A DNA stretch of 64,000 bases. Origin: Branchiostoma lanceolatum (Eukaryota > Chordata > Leptocardii > Amphioxiformes > Branchiostomatidae). The notes below the pieces were generated by a model, which was given only the letters and a program-made list of their open reading frames with translations, searched no databases and was not told where the DNA came from. The translations under genes and the position numbers were made by a program. Where the stretch lies: NCBI RefSeq assembly GCF_035083965.1, contig NC_089722.1, forward strand, positions 17,271,142-17,335,141. The letters are read 5' to 3'. This document shows, one piece after another, positions 31,543 to 42,185 of this stretch. Within the stretch, counting starts at the first letter, position 1, and every line of letters begins with the position of its first letter.

Positions 31543-33132
31543 ATGATGAGTGAAGAAGTCGTGCGGTTTTCCGACTTTCGCCGAGGGCGGACGCATTTTT
31601 TGAAGAAGTCAAGTCCCTGCCGTCTGAAGGGGATGTAGATGGGGTTGTCCCCTACAGATATGAACCATATTGGGATAGCCAGCAGCCGTGTGCAGACAGC
31701 GTGGCGGAGGGGCTGTTCCAACAGTGTTGGTAACAACAACGGCGACGCTGAAGCTGAAATGGAGGGCCGGATCCCCATAGACATCGGGAGACTGCAACAT
31801 GTTGAACGGTAAGGGCGGCTATGATGGTGTTACTGTTGTTTATAAATCTCTAGTTTCTGTCAGATTACAAAGAAAAGACGCCGGGGAAAAATGCAGCATT
31901 CAATTATTGTTTACAGATCAAAACACGTGGTAATATACTGATAGAAGCCCTCAAAAAGCGACTGTTTTCCAGATACTTCATTACAGAGTCTTTTGTGATT
32001 TACAGCGCCGCTATGGCTTTCATCCATGTTTAAGTCTCGAGGTTTTTGTAAAAGATGAGCGCCCAAAATAACAAAATGGTGTTATGACAATGATATATGC
32101 CGGCGAAATATGTTAATTAACAAGTAACTCGACCTACAGGTCACCGCGGACATTTGAACGTGAACGCATTGTGTTTATACTTTATACATTCGAAGATAAT
32201 TCAAAGTCTTATACGTCTAATCAAGTATTTTTGTATGTTTTTATGTGTTTATGCGGAAGATGCGAGATTATACCGATAGTAGAATAGTGCGTATGCTGCC
32301 AGGAACTAAGGAAATCATATAATGTTATTGCAGGAGCATGCATGGTGGCCGAGAAGAGACAAAAAGTGAGGACTGTGCATCACCCAACACCCTGGGTTTG
32401 AGCCAGTTTCTCACAACTAGGAGGCGTTAGCCACAGAGTTCTTTACCTATCGGGACCATCGGGATCACTTGGAAATAAGTAAGTATACATCATTTCCATG
32501 TTAAACAGACATTGCCAATTTTTCGTACAGTAATATAGAAGAAGGAATTGGGAAGTAAGTGAGGATGAGGACTATCATTATGCCCGTGTACTGAGTTTTC
32601 ACACACTGGATCTCAAACATGTCACATCATGACACATGACACCAACACATGGAGAAAAAGTGCATACATAGCAGCTGAGCTATTGTAAAATATACTACAA
32701 TAGAGATACTCTAGTTGTCCATGTTAATTCTTATAGATTGTAACATTGTGTTGAACAGCATGCTGCATCTAAAATTGTATCAGTTTTGCAGAGAATTTAA
32801 CACAAATTGACCAACATATATCTACATATGAACTGGGCCTGATAGCATATTGAATATTTCTTCTTGTGACAATATTGCATTGTAATTGTTCTTTCATGCA
32901 ATAGACAGTGACAATCAATTCTGGTGAAAAACACACTTTGAGTATCAATATTTGTTATCCCTTTCAGATGTAAGAGGCTTGCAGCATGCAGACAGTTTAT
33001 CCAATGGTGCTACAAGTACATGGGAAAGGGTGTCCAGTCCCTTTTCCTTCCTGTGCAGTAGCTGCTGTAAGGTTCTATATGAGGACATTTTTATCTGCGG
33101 ACCACGCAGACTTCATGCAGAGCAATGACTAG
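31543..33132 (+). pseudogene. P2X7 intracellular-domain (P2RX7_C) gene, apparently broken
   Basis: Three exons. Exon 1 (31543-31808, donor GTAAGG) starts MMSEEVVRFSDF in a good Kozak context, then continues in a second frame as ADAFFEEVKSLPSEGDVDGV and PYRYEPYWDS. It returns to the first frame for GDAEAEMEGRIPIDIGRL. Exon 2 (32334-32478) has CITQHPGFEPVSHN, an in-frame TAG, then EALATEFFTYRDH. Exon 3 (about 32968-33132) has RLAACRQFIQWCYKYMGKGV, a frame change, then CAVAAVRFYMRTF. These match the order of the zinc-binding C-terminal domain of P2X7, which also occurs as stand-alone proteins in invertebrates. Two frame changes in exon 1, one in exon 3 and a stop in exon 2 argue for a pseudogene. 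Assembly error is the alternative. The typical WCxCGxC zinc motif is absent. Confidence 0.65.
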
Positions 33133-33394
33133 TAAATTTTTTTTACGCCTGTCAAGAATAGCTTTCATGACAATGTTTGAAGTTACTGCTGTATGGTACT
33201 TGAATACAAGATAAATGTATAACAATAAATTAACAATGTAGAAGAGGTATGGTCACTTAAGAATATACACAATCAGAATTTCTGATAATGTATGTCATAT
33301 CCATATCAAATATTCGAAATCCAAATAGTATCATGCTTGGATGCAAATAGAATATGTTCACTTCACATACTTACTGTAGAGTACTACATTGCTG

Positions 33395-33865
33395 CGTATT
33401 GACATTACTTCACAAACTGAGATGGTCCTATATCATTATACATATGTCAGGGCTCGAAATTCATTTTTGGGAATAGGTGCGCTGGTGTTGACATTATACT
33501 TTCCAAACTTGGATAATACTATATCACTTAAACTAATAGTATGTTGACATTATACTTTCCAAATGTGGATACTACTGTATCACTAAACATATGTTGATAT
33601 TACTTTCCAAATTATGCTATATTACTATGTATTGACATACTTTCCAAACTTGGATGATATTATATATTGACATTACTTTCCAAAAGTGGACATTTTCTTT
33701 ATAGATCAATCATAATACTATAGCACTAAAATATGTTGACATTACTTTACAAACATAGATTATACTATATCACTAGTTATTGATATCACTTTTCCAAACT
33801 TGTATGGTAGCATGCCACTATATATTGACTTCAATTTCCAAACTTGGATAATACTAAATTCATAA
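33395..33865. repeat. Degenerate minisatellite, TTGACATTACTTTCCAAA family
   Basis: About nine uneven copies of TTGACATTACTTTCCAAACT then TGGATRATACTATATCACTA, spaced about 40-60 bp. Stretches before (33133-33394) and after (33866-34320) hold nothing recognised. Confidence 0.8.
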
Positions 33866-34320
33866 TCATGATATGCAACCAATAGCCCTCCCTCTTTAGA
33901 ACTCATGGAAAGTCTTAAACTGTGTAATGTGGGCCCTGATTGCCTCATCCATGTTTTTTTGCTAACAAGAGGAACTGAGGGGCTCTTGAATCCATGCTGG
34001 GATCGTTTCCACCATGATGTCACCATCATATTCCTGGTCATTACACATCATCTCCACTATCTCCATTAACCTTGTGACATATCCTGTTAGAAATGTATAT
34101 AGAATCAGAAATGAATTAGAGTTCAGGAAACACTGCTGGATATATTGAGATCTGTTGTACTTAGTCTGATTATGGACCTGGCAAAAGCACTACAAGTGAA
34201 TCTCTGTGATGACACTACTTATGGTTCCCTTCAGCATTTAAAACAACACTTTATGATAGGCCTGGTTTAAACTTCAAAGCCATATAGTTTACGCGGAGGA
34301 CCGTTGTAGTGAATGTCCAC

Positions 34321-34328
34321 TTACAGGT
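34321..34328. repeat. 8-bp target-site duplication, left
   Basis: TTACAGGT, identical to 34602-34609. Confidence 0.8.
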
Positions 34329-34601
34329 TAGCCTCCGTTGCAGTCCTTTTCCCCGCAGCGTGTTTTTTTTTCAATTTTTTTTTGGGGGGGGGGGGCGCCA
34401 CGTATCTGCTTGGGATCCCGTATCCGCCGTGCCTCTGTGTCCGCTATAGACCCTGTGTCCCCAGCAGCGGACACAGGGTCTATAGCGGACACAGAGGCAC
34501 GGCGGATACGGGATCCCAAGCAGATACGTGGCGCCCCCCCCCCCCAAAAAAAAAATTGAAAAAAAAACACGCTGCGGGGAAAAGGACTGCAACGGAGGCT
34601 A
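34329..34601. mobile_element. Near-perfect palindromic hAT-like MITE, 273 bp
   Basis: The left arm (34329-34460) and right arm (34469-34601) are almost exact reverse complements with an 8-nt loop, CCAGCAGC. Ends are TAGCCTCCGTTGCAG and CTGCAACGGAGGCTA. The arms include runs of 8-9 T and 11-12 G that pair with A and C runs. Eight-base target duplications point to the hAT superfamily or a relative. Frames through it are mirror images on the two strands and are not genes. The almost complete lack of arm divergence suggests recent insertion or gene conversion. Confidence 0.93.
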
Positions 34602-34609
34602 TTACAGGT
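34602..34609. repeat. 8-bp target-site duplication, right
   Basis: TTACAGGT, identical to 34321-34328. Confidence 0.8.
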
Positions 34610-35234
34610 GCAGAATATCGCCTATATCATCACGCAAGTGGTGGTGATCCGGTTGTGTACGTGTGTACAAGGTGTCCTGAGTGTTGTCAAACTTTTGAAA
34701 AATACAAGTAGACTTCAAATATCTACTGTGCATTTGTATTTTCACTACTATAGCCGTGTGAGGGCCGACATAGTGCATGTTTTATTTTACGACGTCCACC
34801 CCCGCATCATGTAAACAAGAGAATGGCATCGGTCAACTATGTTAAGTCCAAGAATATTCGTAAAATCCCATTCAGACGACGGTTTACTGTTAATAATCGC
34901 ACAAGATAATACCACACACGCCATGTCGTATCTGAGTGTAAACGTACCTAGATGGTGCCTCTTCTGTTTCTCTTCTGTGCCACCCCCGGCCCCGCTCCGC
35001 TCTCTAAGACGCCGGTCCTCGTGGCAATAATCTCAGTTCAACGACGTCTGGCTAAACATCGACCCCGTCTTCAAAACGGGCGCTACACGGAGGAACTTAC
35101 GGACCACGGAGTTATTATTACTTTCTACAGCAGAGACCTTTCAGTGCCAGCCAGGTTCCGATTTAACAGTGCACGAACTTGTCCGCACTTGTTGCGTAGG
35201 CTCAGTTTCTCCCGAGAAAACTTTTAATTTTAAT
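34610..35234. other. No confirmed gene
   Basis: Moderate GC. Several overlapping open frames but no recognised domain or consistent splice structure. Confidence 0.4.
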
Positions 35235-35297
35235 TTAAAGGCTAAAAACAGCACTCCTGGTGTTCCAGCAATACGCTGCGACACATTTGCCCGGCAT
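35235..35297 (-). pseudogene. THAP-domain-like N-terminal fragment
   Basis: On the minus strand MPGKCVAAYCWNTRSAVFSL then stop. THAP DNA-binding domains start with M, then C(x)2-4C, then an N-T/R turn, and this matches the first Cys pair. The following F.FP and C..H half is absent and no convincing splice donor ends it. A decayed first exon, or coincidence. Confidence 0.3.
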
Positions 35298-35368
35298 GTC
35301 AACAAAGCAATCCCCGGGACAGGCCCGAGAAATACGATCTCCCGGGCATAATATGTTTACAAACACCC

Positions 35369-35422
35369 AAGATGGCGGCCGCGGCTTCAGTGTTCTATTT
35401 CCCTTTACAGCCGATGACGTCA
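35369..35422. promoter_or_regulatory. YY1-type and CRE sites, possible bidirectional promoter
   Basis: AAGATGGCGGC (35369-35379, YY1-like element that often overlaps start codons) and TGACGTCA (35415-35422, perfect CRE) in a CpG-rich patch. They are close to the THAP-like start on the minus strand. On the plus strand the ATG inside the YY1 site opens 41 codons (35372-35497) of unknown meaning. Confidence 0.5.
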
Positions 35423-35497
35423 TTGCCGCCTCACTGTTCTAGCGAACCTTGGCGCGCATTTTCGGCGACGGGGTGTTCAAAAGTAGCTTTTAACTAA

Positions 35498-36047
35498 AGA
35501 ACCGTGTATTTTTTTCAGAAATAAGTATGTTAACTGAATAAAACTACCTTTGATGCATATATTCTGAAAAAATGCTCTCTATGTATCAGTAGCTGTTTAA
35601 TGCTTTATGAATATCAACTAGTTCGCCGCAGTCTTACTAACTCTAAGCAAAGTCCCTGTTGAATATATGCCCAACCACGTTCCCCCCTCAACATCATTAT
35701 TAGAAACACTCCCCTCAAACACTAAAACTCACCAAACAGATATTACGATTCTCATACCATTCCACTACGACGTACATGTACAGGTAAATAAGGGCACTTG
35801 ATAAACATCAATATCTATATAAACCAGTAACAAATACAACTTTGGTTTCGGCAAAAGGCACCCTTGATCGAATGTTAAAAGTTAACAAAATGGGCTTCTT
35901 TCAAACATTTTCATCTAAGTTTAACATTCAGATTCCCAAACTTAAATACATAAAACCTTCCCTTATAATCAGATACCAATGCCAAAAAAAGATACCTAAA
36001 GACATCTTTTAGAAATACGCTGCTTTCAAACATTTTTCTTTTCAAGT
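35498..36047. other. No gene seen
   Basis: AT-rich. Probably the 3' UTR and downstream flank of the EctD-like gene on the minus strand. Confidence 0.4.
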
Positions 36048-38324
36048 TTAGTACTCCGTAGGCTTGTCCAGAGGAATGATAGGCTGTACCCATGCCGGGT
36101 CCCTGGTACAGATGTGTTCAGGTCGGGGTTTAGGGGGGCCGAAGGGAGCGACTAGCCGGTTGTCCACACTGTTGTACGCCAGGAAGATGTTGGTGCGGTC
36201 CCAGGGGCTGATGTTGGTGTGGGAGCCATGCAGGAGGTTGCAGTCGAAAAAGATCACAGAACCTAAGATGGGAGAGGGTAAAGCCCCTGTCACACTTGTG
36301 CGTACATACAAGCCCGCATGAGTACATTGTTTGGTTTATGTATTAAAAGTTTGCAGGGAAAGAGTTGTTTCCTACTTTGACCCATCGTTGTGCAGCCTAG
36401 TTATCAAACCAACGAAATGACTTCTTCGGCTGCAAACTTAACCTGAACCAAAAACTTGCTAATGCGCAACCCATGCGGGATTGTATATACTCACACGTGT
36501 GACAGGGGCTTAAGCATCATTACTTTGCTTTCAATTAAATTTATATATAGTTGTGGCGTCGAATGGCTGAGTGGCTAGGGTATTAGTCTCGAGATCGAGA
36601 GATCCTGGTTCGATTCCTTGCCTTTCTGGTCAAACGTAGTGTCCTTGGAAAGGCCCTTTAACGACTCACTCCACCCAAAATGTCAAAATGGGTACCTGAC
36701 TTCGGTAGGAGAGGTAAAAGGCGGTGGAAGGAGAGGGTTGGGCTCCGCCTTGCAATACCGTGGCCTAGACACTAGTGTAGTGAATTAACAGCCTACGGTC
36801 TCAAATAAGTTGGGGACTACCTACATGCAAACATACCGTTTCTTTTGTTATATATACCCTCTGGTTGGCATTGCATTATTTCCCTATGTGCTACTACTTT
36901 TGACTGACATGCAGGTAAATGTGAGCTTGTTGCCGTCTATTTTGATCCAGGTATTAGTATAGTATAATTGTGAATTTTCAAAGGTATTACGAAATGCCAG
37001 TGACATCAACAGATATAAAAGTAAAGGCGTTCTCAGTCTTCCATGCAGTAGCCACCTCCTTACCTGCCTCAAAGTACAGATTCTGAGATCCCATTCTTAC
37101 GGTCCCCACCTTACCTGCCTCTCCCGTGCAGTAATGAATCCCCCCTCCTTACCTGCCTCTCCCGTGCAGTAATGAATCCCCCCTTCCTTCACCATCTGTG
37201 ACAGCGCCTGGTGGTTGGGCAGCCCCGTGTACTGGTCCTGTAGACTACCGAGCCAGTTGTTTTCCGGGGTCTCGCCCTTACATACTATGTAATGTTTATG
37301 AGAACCTGGATGAAGGGATAATTACATAAGATTAAGTCAAAATCACATACAGATCAGCTTTAAGGATTTTCTCATGTGTGACCGAGATAGAAGTGTTGGC
37401 TGCCAAAGTCAATGTCAGACATTCATACAAGAAATCGTGAATATTTGGGTGTTAACAAGATATGCCTTACTTAGTTAGTAGTGATATTAAAGAAGTCGTA
37501 CCAGGTATGACCATAAGAGCCCCGTTCTGTGGCAGGTTGTTTGCCATGAGAACCACGCAGGACATGCTCCGTGGCCTGGGCATCCCGTCCTCGGTGTGCC
37601 ATGTCTCAAAGTCGGAGTGCCAGTAGAAACCCGAACCCTTGAACGCTTGTTGGAAGTTGACCCTGCTGTGGTGTATGTACACGTCACGGCCGAGAATCTG
37701 TTGCACCCTTCCCACTATCCTCCTGTCTCGGCTCAGTTGATTGGCTACCGGCAGAAACTTGTGGGTACTGTAGATTGACTTGATTTTAGTGGATCCTGGT
37801 TCCGACACACAAACGTATTTGCCAGTATCGATATACTCCTTCTTGTTGGATTCCATGTCTTCTTCAAACGTATCTCTTAGTGCAGTGAATGTTTTACGGC
37901 AGGCTTTGATTTCATGGGCGTCAAAGAGCCCTTTCACCACGATGTACCCATTTGTTTTGTAGAACTGCAGTTCTTGCCTTGAAAACGGTCCTGCCTTTTC
38001 ACTGTCGTCTCCCCAGACGACCGGATCTTGCCTTGGCCGGATCTCAGCCACATCGGGCAGCCTGGAATGATAGGGATCTTCTTCTGTTGCCTTGGTGACA
38101 TGATGGCGTCTGTTTCCATGGAAACCAAGGATGGTTGTGAAGGGGAAAAGCCTCTTCTCGTCGTAGATCGTGGCTGCTGTGTATGTTGAGGCTTTGGTTG
38201 TTAGGGACCACATGTTGCTAGGCTGAAGTGCCTTCTTTGGTAACAAGAGAAGGCTGTTGTCGATCGCGATGGACCTTCTTGTTGCCATGGTAATACAAAT
38301 CCTGGTTGCCATGGTGATATACAT
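36048..38324 (-). CDS. Ectoine-hydroxylase-like (PhyH family) dioxygenase, three coding exons
   Basis: Exons on the minus strand: 38324-37502, 37305-37153 and 36262-36048, joined in phase 1 with AG/GT borders to give 396 codons plus stop. This is a non-heme Fe(II)/2-oxoglutarate enzyme. The Ser/Arg-rich start (about 1-50) may be a targeting peptide. Then come FYKTNGYIVVKGLF (about 121-134), YIHHSRVNFQQAF (about 216-228) and YWHSDFETWHTEDGMPRPRS with Fe ligands His236 and Asp238. Exon 2 supplies GSHKHYIVCKGETPENNWLG. Exon 3 supplies FFDCNLLHGSHTNISPWDRT with the third Fe ligand His and the 2-oxoglutarate Arg. The pattern is closest to bacterial EctD, which hydroxylates ectoine, and not to peroxisomal PHYH. 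Whether this animal makes ectoine is unknown. The start is uncertain; Met5 or Met13 are alternatives. A SINE sits in the second intron. Confidence 0.88.
36552..36830 (+). mobile_element. tRNA-derived SINE in an intron
   Basis: The head reads GTCGAATGGCTGAGTGGCTA (A box TGGCTGAGTGG) and then GGTTCGATTCC (B box), like a Leu/Ser-class tRNA. The body has CTTGGAAAGGCCCTTTAACG. Not a functional tRNA. It lies antisense inside intron 2 of the dioxygenase gene. Confidence 0.85.
37110..37185 (-). repeat. 38-bp tandem duplication of an exon end and splice donor
   Basis: CTTACCTGCCTCTCCCGTGC then AGTAATGAATCCCCCC appears at 37110 and 37148. On the minus strand this doubles the last ~32 nt of exon 2 and its GTAAGG donor. 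The upstream (proximal) donor gives the in-frame join. Using the distal one would add 38 nt and shift the frame. A third CTTACCTGCCTC at about 37069 is a further decoy. Confidence 0.85.
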
Positions 38325-39779
38325 GTTGTTGAAGGCGGAGTCTCTTTACTGGAAAAATGATGTAACTGTCATTAACATGCATACATACATGTTAATCATA
38401 TTACAATATGTTTCTTGTAAGAATTTTGAGGCATATGGCATTTGTTACGACCAAATTATGTTTAGTGGAACAGAACTAATTTGGAATGACAGCAAAGGGT
38501 TGTCAGTAGTGAGAAGAATTGATACAGCTCAATGAGCAGGGAACAATCATGGCGTGGGTGCATGAAGACACCAAAAGGGAAAAGGTCGACTGTTTCACTG
38601 CACTGACAAAGGACTGACCGATAACAAACTAGAAAAAGCATTCCGTGAGGGCAAACATCCACAAGAAGTGCTCTTGAATTGGAATAAAGGCAGATAGTAT
38701 GGTAGTGTGATCATCTATAGTTCCGCCCCAACTATCTGTTACTGAGAAAGTAACTACACGTATCTGAGTTTTCCATTTTCATATCAAATGTGCCACCACG
38801 ATATTAAACCACCTTTCATTTTAAAGCGGGAATGGATTTGTAAAGAAAAACTTTATAGAAAGTAGCTAAAACCAAGGAGGTGCTTGCTAAAACATCGTTT
38901 CAGTAGTTCCTGCCTTCGTTCTTTCAAGGTAATTCGCTCTTTCAAAAGCATAAATACATGGCCTACTATCCGGCTTATTTCCTTTGTTCTTTCAAGGTCT
39001 TCGTTCTTTCAAAGGCATGAATTATATATGACCTACTACGTCACTCCGATTCATAAATGCCCTATACGTCTAGAGAGAATCTCGTACTTAGAACAACAAC
39101 AACAACAACAACAAAAACGTTTTGAAAAATTTGAAGCAGACTTCTAAAAAAAAACTGTAGAAACAAATATTCTAACAAAGGTTTTGGCCAGCCATTAGTT
39201 GTTACAAATGGTAACTCCATGGCCAGCTAATAACGCCTTTGGCAAATTACCCTACCTATTTTTTTTTAGGAACCAACGGAGTCGAGTAAAGACTAACAAT
39301 CTTCCGCATTAAACTCATCTATGGTCAAATTTCAATTATGTCAATCCTCGATTTAAGCAACAACAACGTTAACAAAAATCGCGCATCCTAGCAGACGATA
39401 TGCCACATAAATACCCGATGCAGCAAAGGGATCGCGAGTTGGGGCTGCGAACGTGCGCACAACTACTCCTGCAGGAGGTGACCCTCCTTTCCGGGGTAAA
39501 AATCAGGCCCTACCTCTGTTCCGGCTGGCGCTTGTCGGAGAAGAGCAGGCGCTGTCAACAATGGCGAACCTCAGGATTTATAGCGTCTGCGTTAATGATA
39601 GGGGAGGGGTCAAGGCCGAATGCGGTCTTTCCAGTTCGCTCCGGTAACTACGTTAGGACCCAGTAGTCCCAGGGCAGTTTATATTTTAGCACTTACTTTA
39701 TTCTAGAAGAAGTTGCGATTCAAATTTTGTTTTATCGTAAAGAAGTAGGTACAAGTAATCTCTATGGTTAACCAGAGTT
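38325..39779. other. No confirmed gene; small repeats
   Basis: 38930-39030 repeats TTCGTTCTTTCAAGG-type words. 39090-39116 is (CAA)n. At 39400-39666 there is a moderately GC-rich frame without a recognised domain. ATGGCGAACCTCAGG at 39560 resembles a start context but leads nowhere recognisable. Confidence 0.4.
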
Positions 39780-39990
39780 CGGAGACCTCAAATCTCCATG
39801 AAATATATATTGTGCAAATTAAGCCTACATTTGCATAATTTGTATTCAACTATGTTCACTGTCACATGACTTCCAAATGCCACAAGTATGACATTCCAGT
39901 AATCTACCAATATGGAATTACAGTTGTTTCTCATTAATTATGCAAATTAGGTCTCATTTGCATAACATTTATCTATCAATGTCCCTTTAT
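39780..39990. repeat. Oct-like repeat DNA
   Basis: TGCAAATTAAGCCTACATTTGCATAATTTG and TTATGCAAATTAGGTCTCAT then TTGCATAAC: paired inverted ATTTGCAT words as at 24870 and 58040. A dispersed family. Confidence 0.5.
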
Positions 39991-40414
39991 TCTCAGTTAC
40001 AACAAATGTTGCATTTTTAATTGTCGCAGAGTTTGTGGAATCACATGTACCTGCGCATGCAACGTTAGAGTCCCTCAATCATTTCCCAAGGGCAGCAACA
40101 TCGGGCCAGGAGATAGCCTTAAGACTGACCTGTCTTCCTAGCAGCTGAGCACAGGAGAATCAATACAGATTATCTTGTCTCTTCCGTAATGAATACCATT
40201 CATCTTGCCAGACTTTGAAGAATTTTGCCGCCTTAAGACACAGCAACGGGTTCCGATCTCCTTCAAGAAACCGCGAGACAACAGGTTCGATATAGAAGAC
40301 GCCGATTGTGCGATCAATCATCTATAATGATAGATATCAGATGGAGATTGTCAATCTTTCACCCTACGGCGAGCAGAGATTGAGCTAGAATTTGTTTCAA
40401 GTCTACTACAGTCT

Positions 40415-41400
40415 GGGGATTTATATATATATATCTGTACGGATGCCAAATCTGGGGGACAGAACAACTACATGATGCGTCGCCTATTGAAAACGTACAC
40501 AACCAATTCTGCAAAAATGTTCTTGGTGCTTTTAGAAATAGTAGCAATGTGACATGTAGAGCAGATTTAGGTAGATTCCCATTAGATATAGATATATGTA
40601 TATATATAGTTAAATTCTGGTTACGTCTGGTTCAAATCGATAGATCTACACACCCCCTCCAAGCGGACGCACTCCATCTACAGCAAAGTCTTCCGACGAA
40701 TACACGTAGACGAACATTGTTACAACGTGTTGAAGATATATTAGATTACAATGGATATTCCTATTTGTGGCACTCCGGTAATACACATTGTAAACCTGAA
40801 CATGTCGGAAAAGCGCTGAGAAGGAGACTAACAGATATATATATACAATCATTTTTTCATACCTTGGTAAACGACAGCGGTAAGTTAAGATTCTATGCAA
40901 AATGTAAAACCATGTACAATATAGAGAGTTATCTTGATCTTGCAGATTTTGATCTGCGCTCAGCCATTAGCGAAATTAGAGTTAGTGCTCATCCTCTCGA
41001 AATATAGAGAGGCTATATACGAAAGACTTTGTAAGTATTGCAATACAAATGCCGTGGAAGACGAAATACACTTTATTTCAAACTGTTCATTTCATGATAA
41101 TGCACGAAATGAGTTGTCTATTCAGACCACTAAAATATATCCGAATTTCCCTAAGCTTACAGACAAAGAAAAGACTATTCTTCTGTTAACTACCAAAAAC
41201 CCACAAATTATAGAAAAGGTGGGACATTACGTCTTCCATTGCTTACAAAAGAGAAGTCAAACCCTTCACTAGTTATAGACAATTACATTTGTATAATTTA
41301 GATAAGCAGCTTTTATACCTTTTTTGTACACAGTTCTTTTATGTATGTTATTTGCATTTAGCCTTCGGGCATGAATTTGCAATAAACTTATTAAAATATT
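40415..41400 (+). mobile_element. LINE 3' part, CR1/L2-like, with frameshift
   Basis: Open from about 40425 through 41007, encoding a post-RT C-terminal region: LYGCQIWG, IENVHNQFCKNVLGAFRNSS, CRADLGRFPLDIDI, then ADFDLRSAISEIRVSAHPLE and stop. A second frame picks up at about 40990 with REAIYERLCKYCNTNAVEDE and IHFISNC, the terminal C..C..H..C knuckle. So one frameshift lies near 41000. The 3' tail ends CCTTCGGGCATGAATTTGCAATAAACTTAT-like at about 41385. Part of the RT is missing, so this is a dead 5'-truncated copy. 39991-40414 holds nothing recognised apart from a TGCGCATGC (NRF1-like) word at about 40054. Confidence 0.85.
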
Positions 41401-41721
41401 AGGGCCCAAAATATGAAAATTAAAAGAAATGCTGAAATCTTTATGGTAGTGACATTTACTAACACTATTTAGCACATTTGCGTAATAACTTCATACTTTG
41501 AGTATTTTTAAACCGCGAAAAACGTGTCGTACGATGAATCCCTTAATTTCGCGAGCCTACAAAAACCAAGGTGACGATTTTCAGCATTCTCACATCAGAA
41601 CGACGTCGTATTTTTGCATGATGGACGTCGCTATCCATTGTGATAGTGTTGTTTGAACTTATCATGTATAGAAATGATGAAATAAATTGACTTATATAGC
41701 TCAACTAGCAGCAGCCTCACC

Positions 41722-41995
41722 AGGTGGCAATGTGGTCTTGTGGTTAGGGTGGTTGCTTTAGAATCTAAATTCTGGGTTCGAATCCTTAGCAGGTCCAATG
41801 TTGTACCTTTGGGAAAGGCACTTCACACCTATTTCCTCAGTCGACGCAGGGGAAAACCAAGTACCTACATTCGGTTAAGAACATTCTCTCGAATGGGACG
41901 TAAATCTGGAGGTCTTGTGTAGAGAAGTGCCACACCTCGAGCATGTTAAAGGACCCACCACACTAGAGTAGGCGTCCTTCCCGGCGTGAGTGGGT
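41722..41995 (+). mobile_element. tRNA-derived SINE
   Basis: A box TGTGGTCTTGTGGTTAGGGTGG-like head (41732-41752), B box GGGTTCGAATCC (41775-41786), then the shared body block TTTGGGAAAGGCACTTCACA. Same family as 60420-60600. Confidence 0.85.
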
Positions 41996-42039
41996 CAAAC
42001 CTTAACTGCAGCTCGTTCTCAATGTACAAAAACTGATGT

Positions 42040-42185
42040 TGAGCCTAAACCATCGAGAAAGGCGAAACTAACCTGGATGTGGGCTCGAATAAAGTTCTAA
42101 ACGGAAACTATGCGGCTACAGCGTCTTTTCTGAAGATATGGCGTGAGGGTGTACGGTTAGCTTGAGGTTGTCCACTACTATTTGC
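42040..42185 (-). repeat. Dispersed repeat, copy A
   Basis: The reverse complement of this stretch matches 61955-62165. Shared words are CAACCTCAAGC.AACCGTACA, ACGC and GAAAAGACGCT.TAGCCGCATAGT, and TTTATTC.AGCCCACATC. Confidence 0.75.

Noticed and set aside
34313-34711. Overlapping frames on both strands through the palindrome
   Set aside because: Mirror-image translations of a palindromic MITE, without any domain.
39400-39666. Protein-coding gene in a GC-rich frame
   Set aside because: Two overlapping frames of similar length, no domain and no splice signals.
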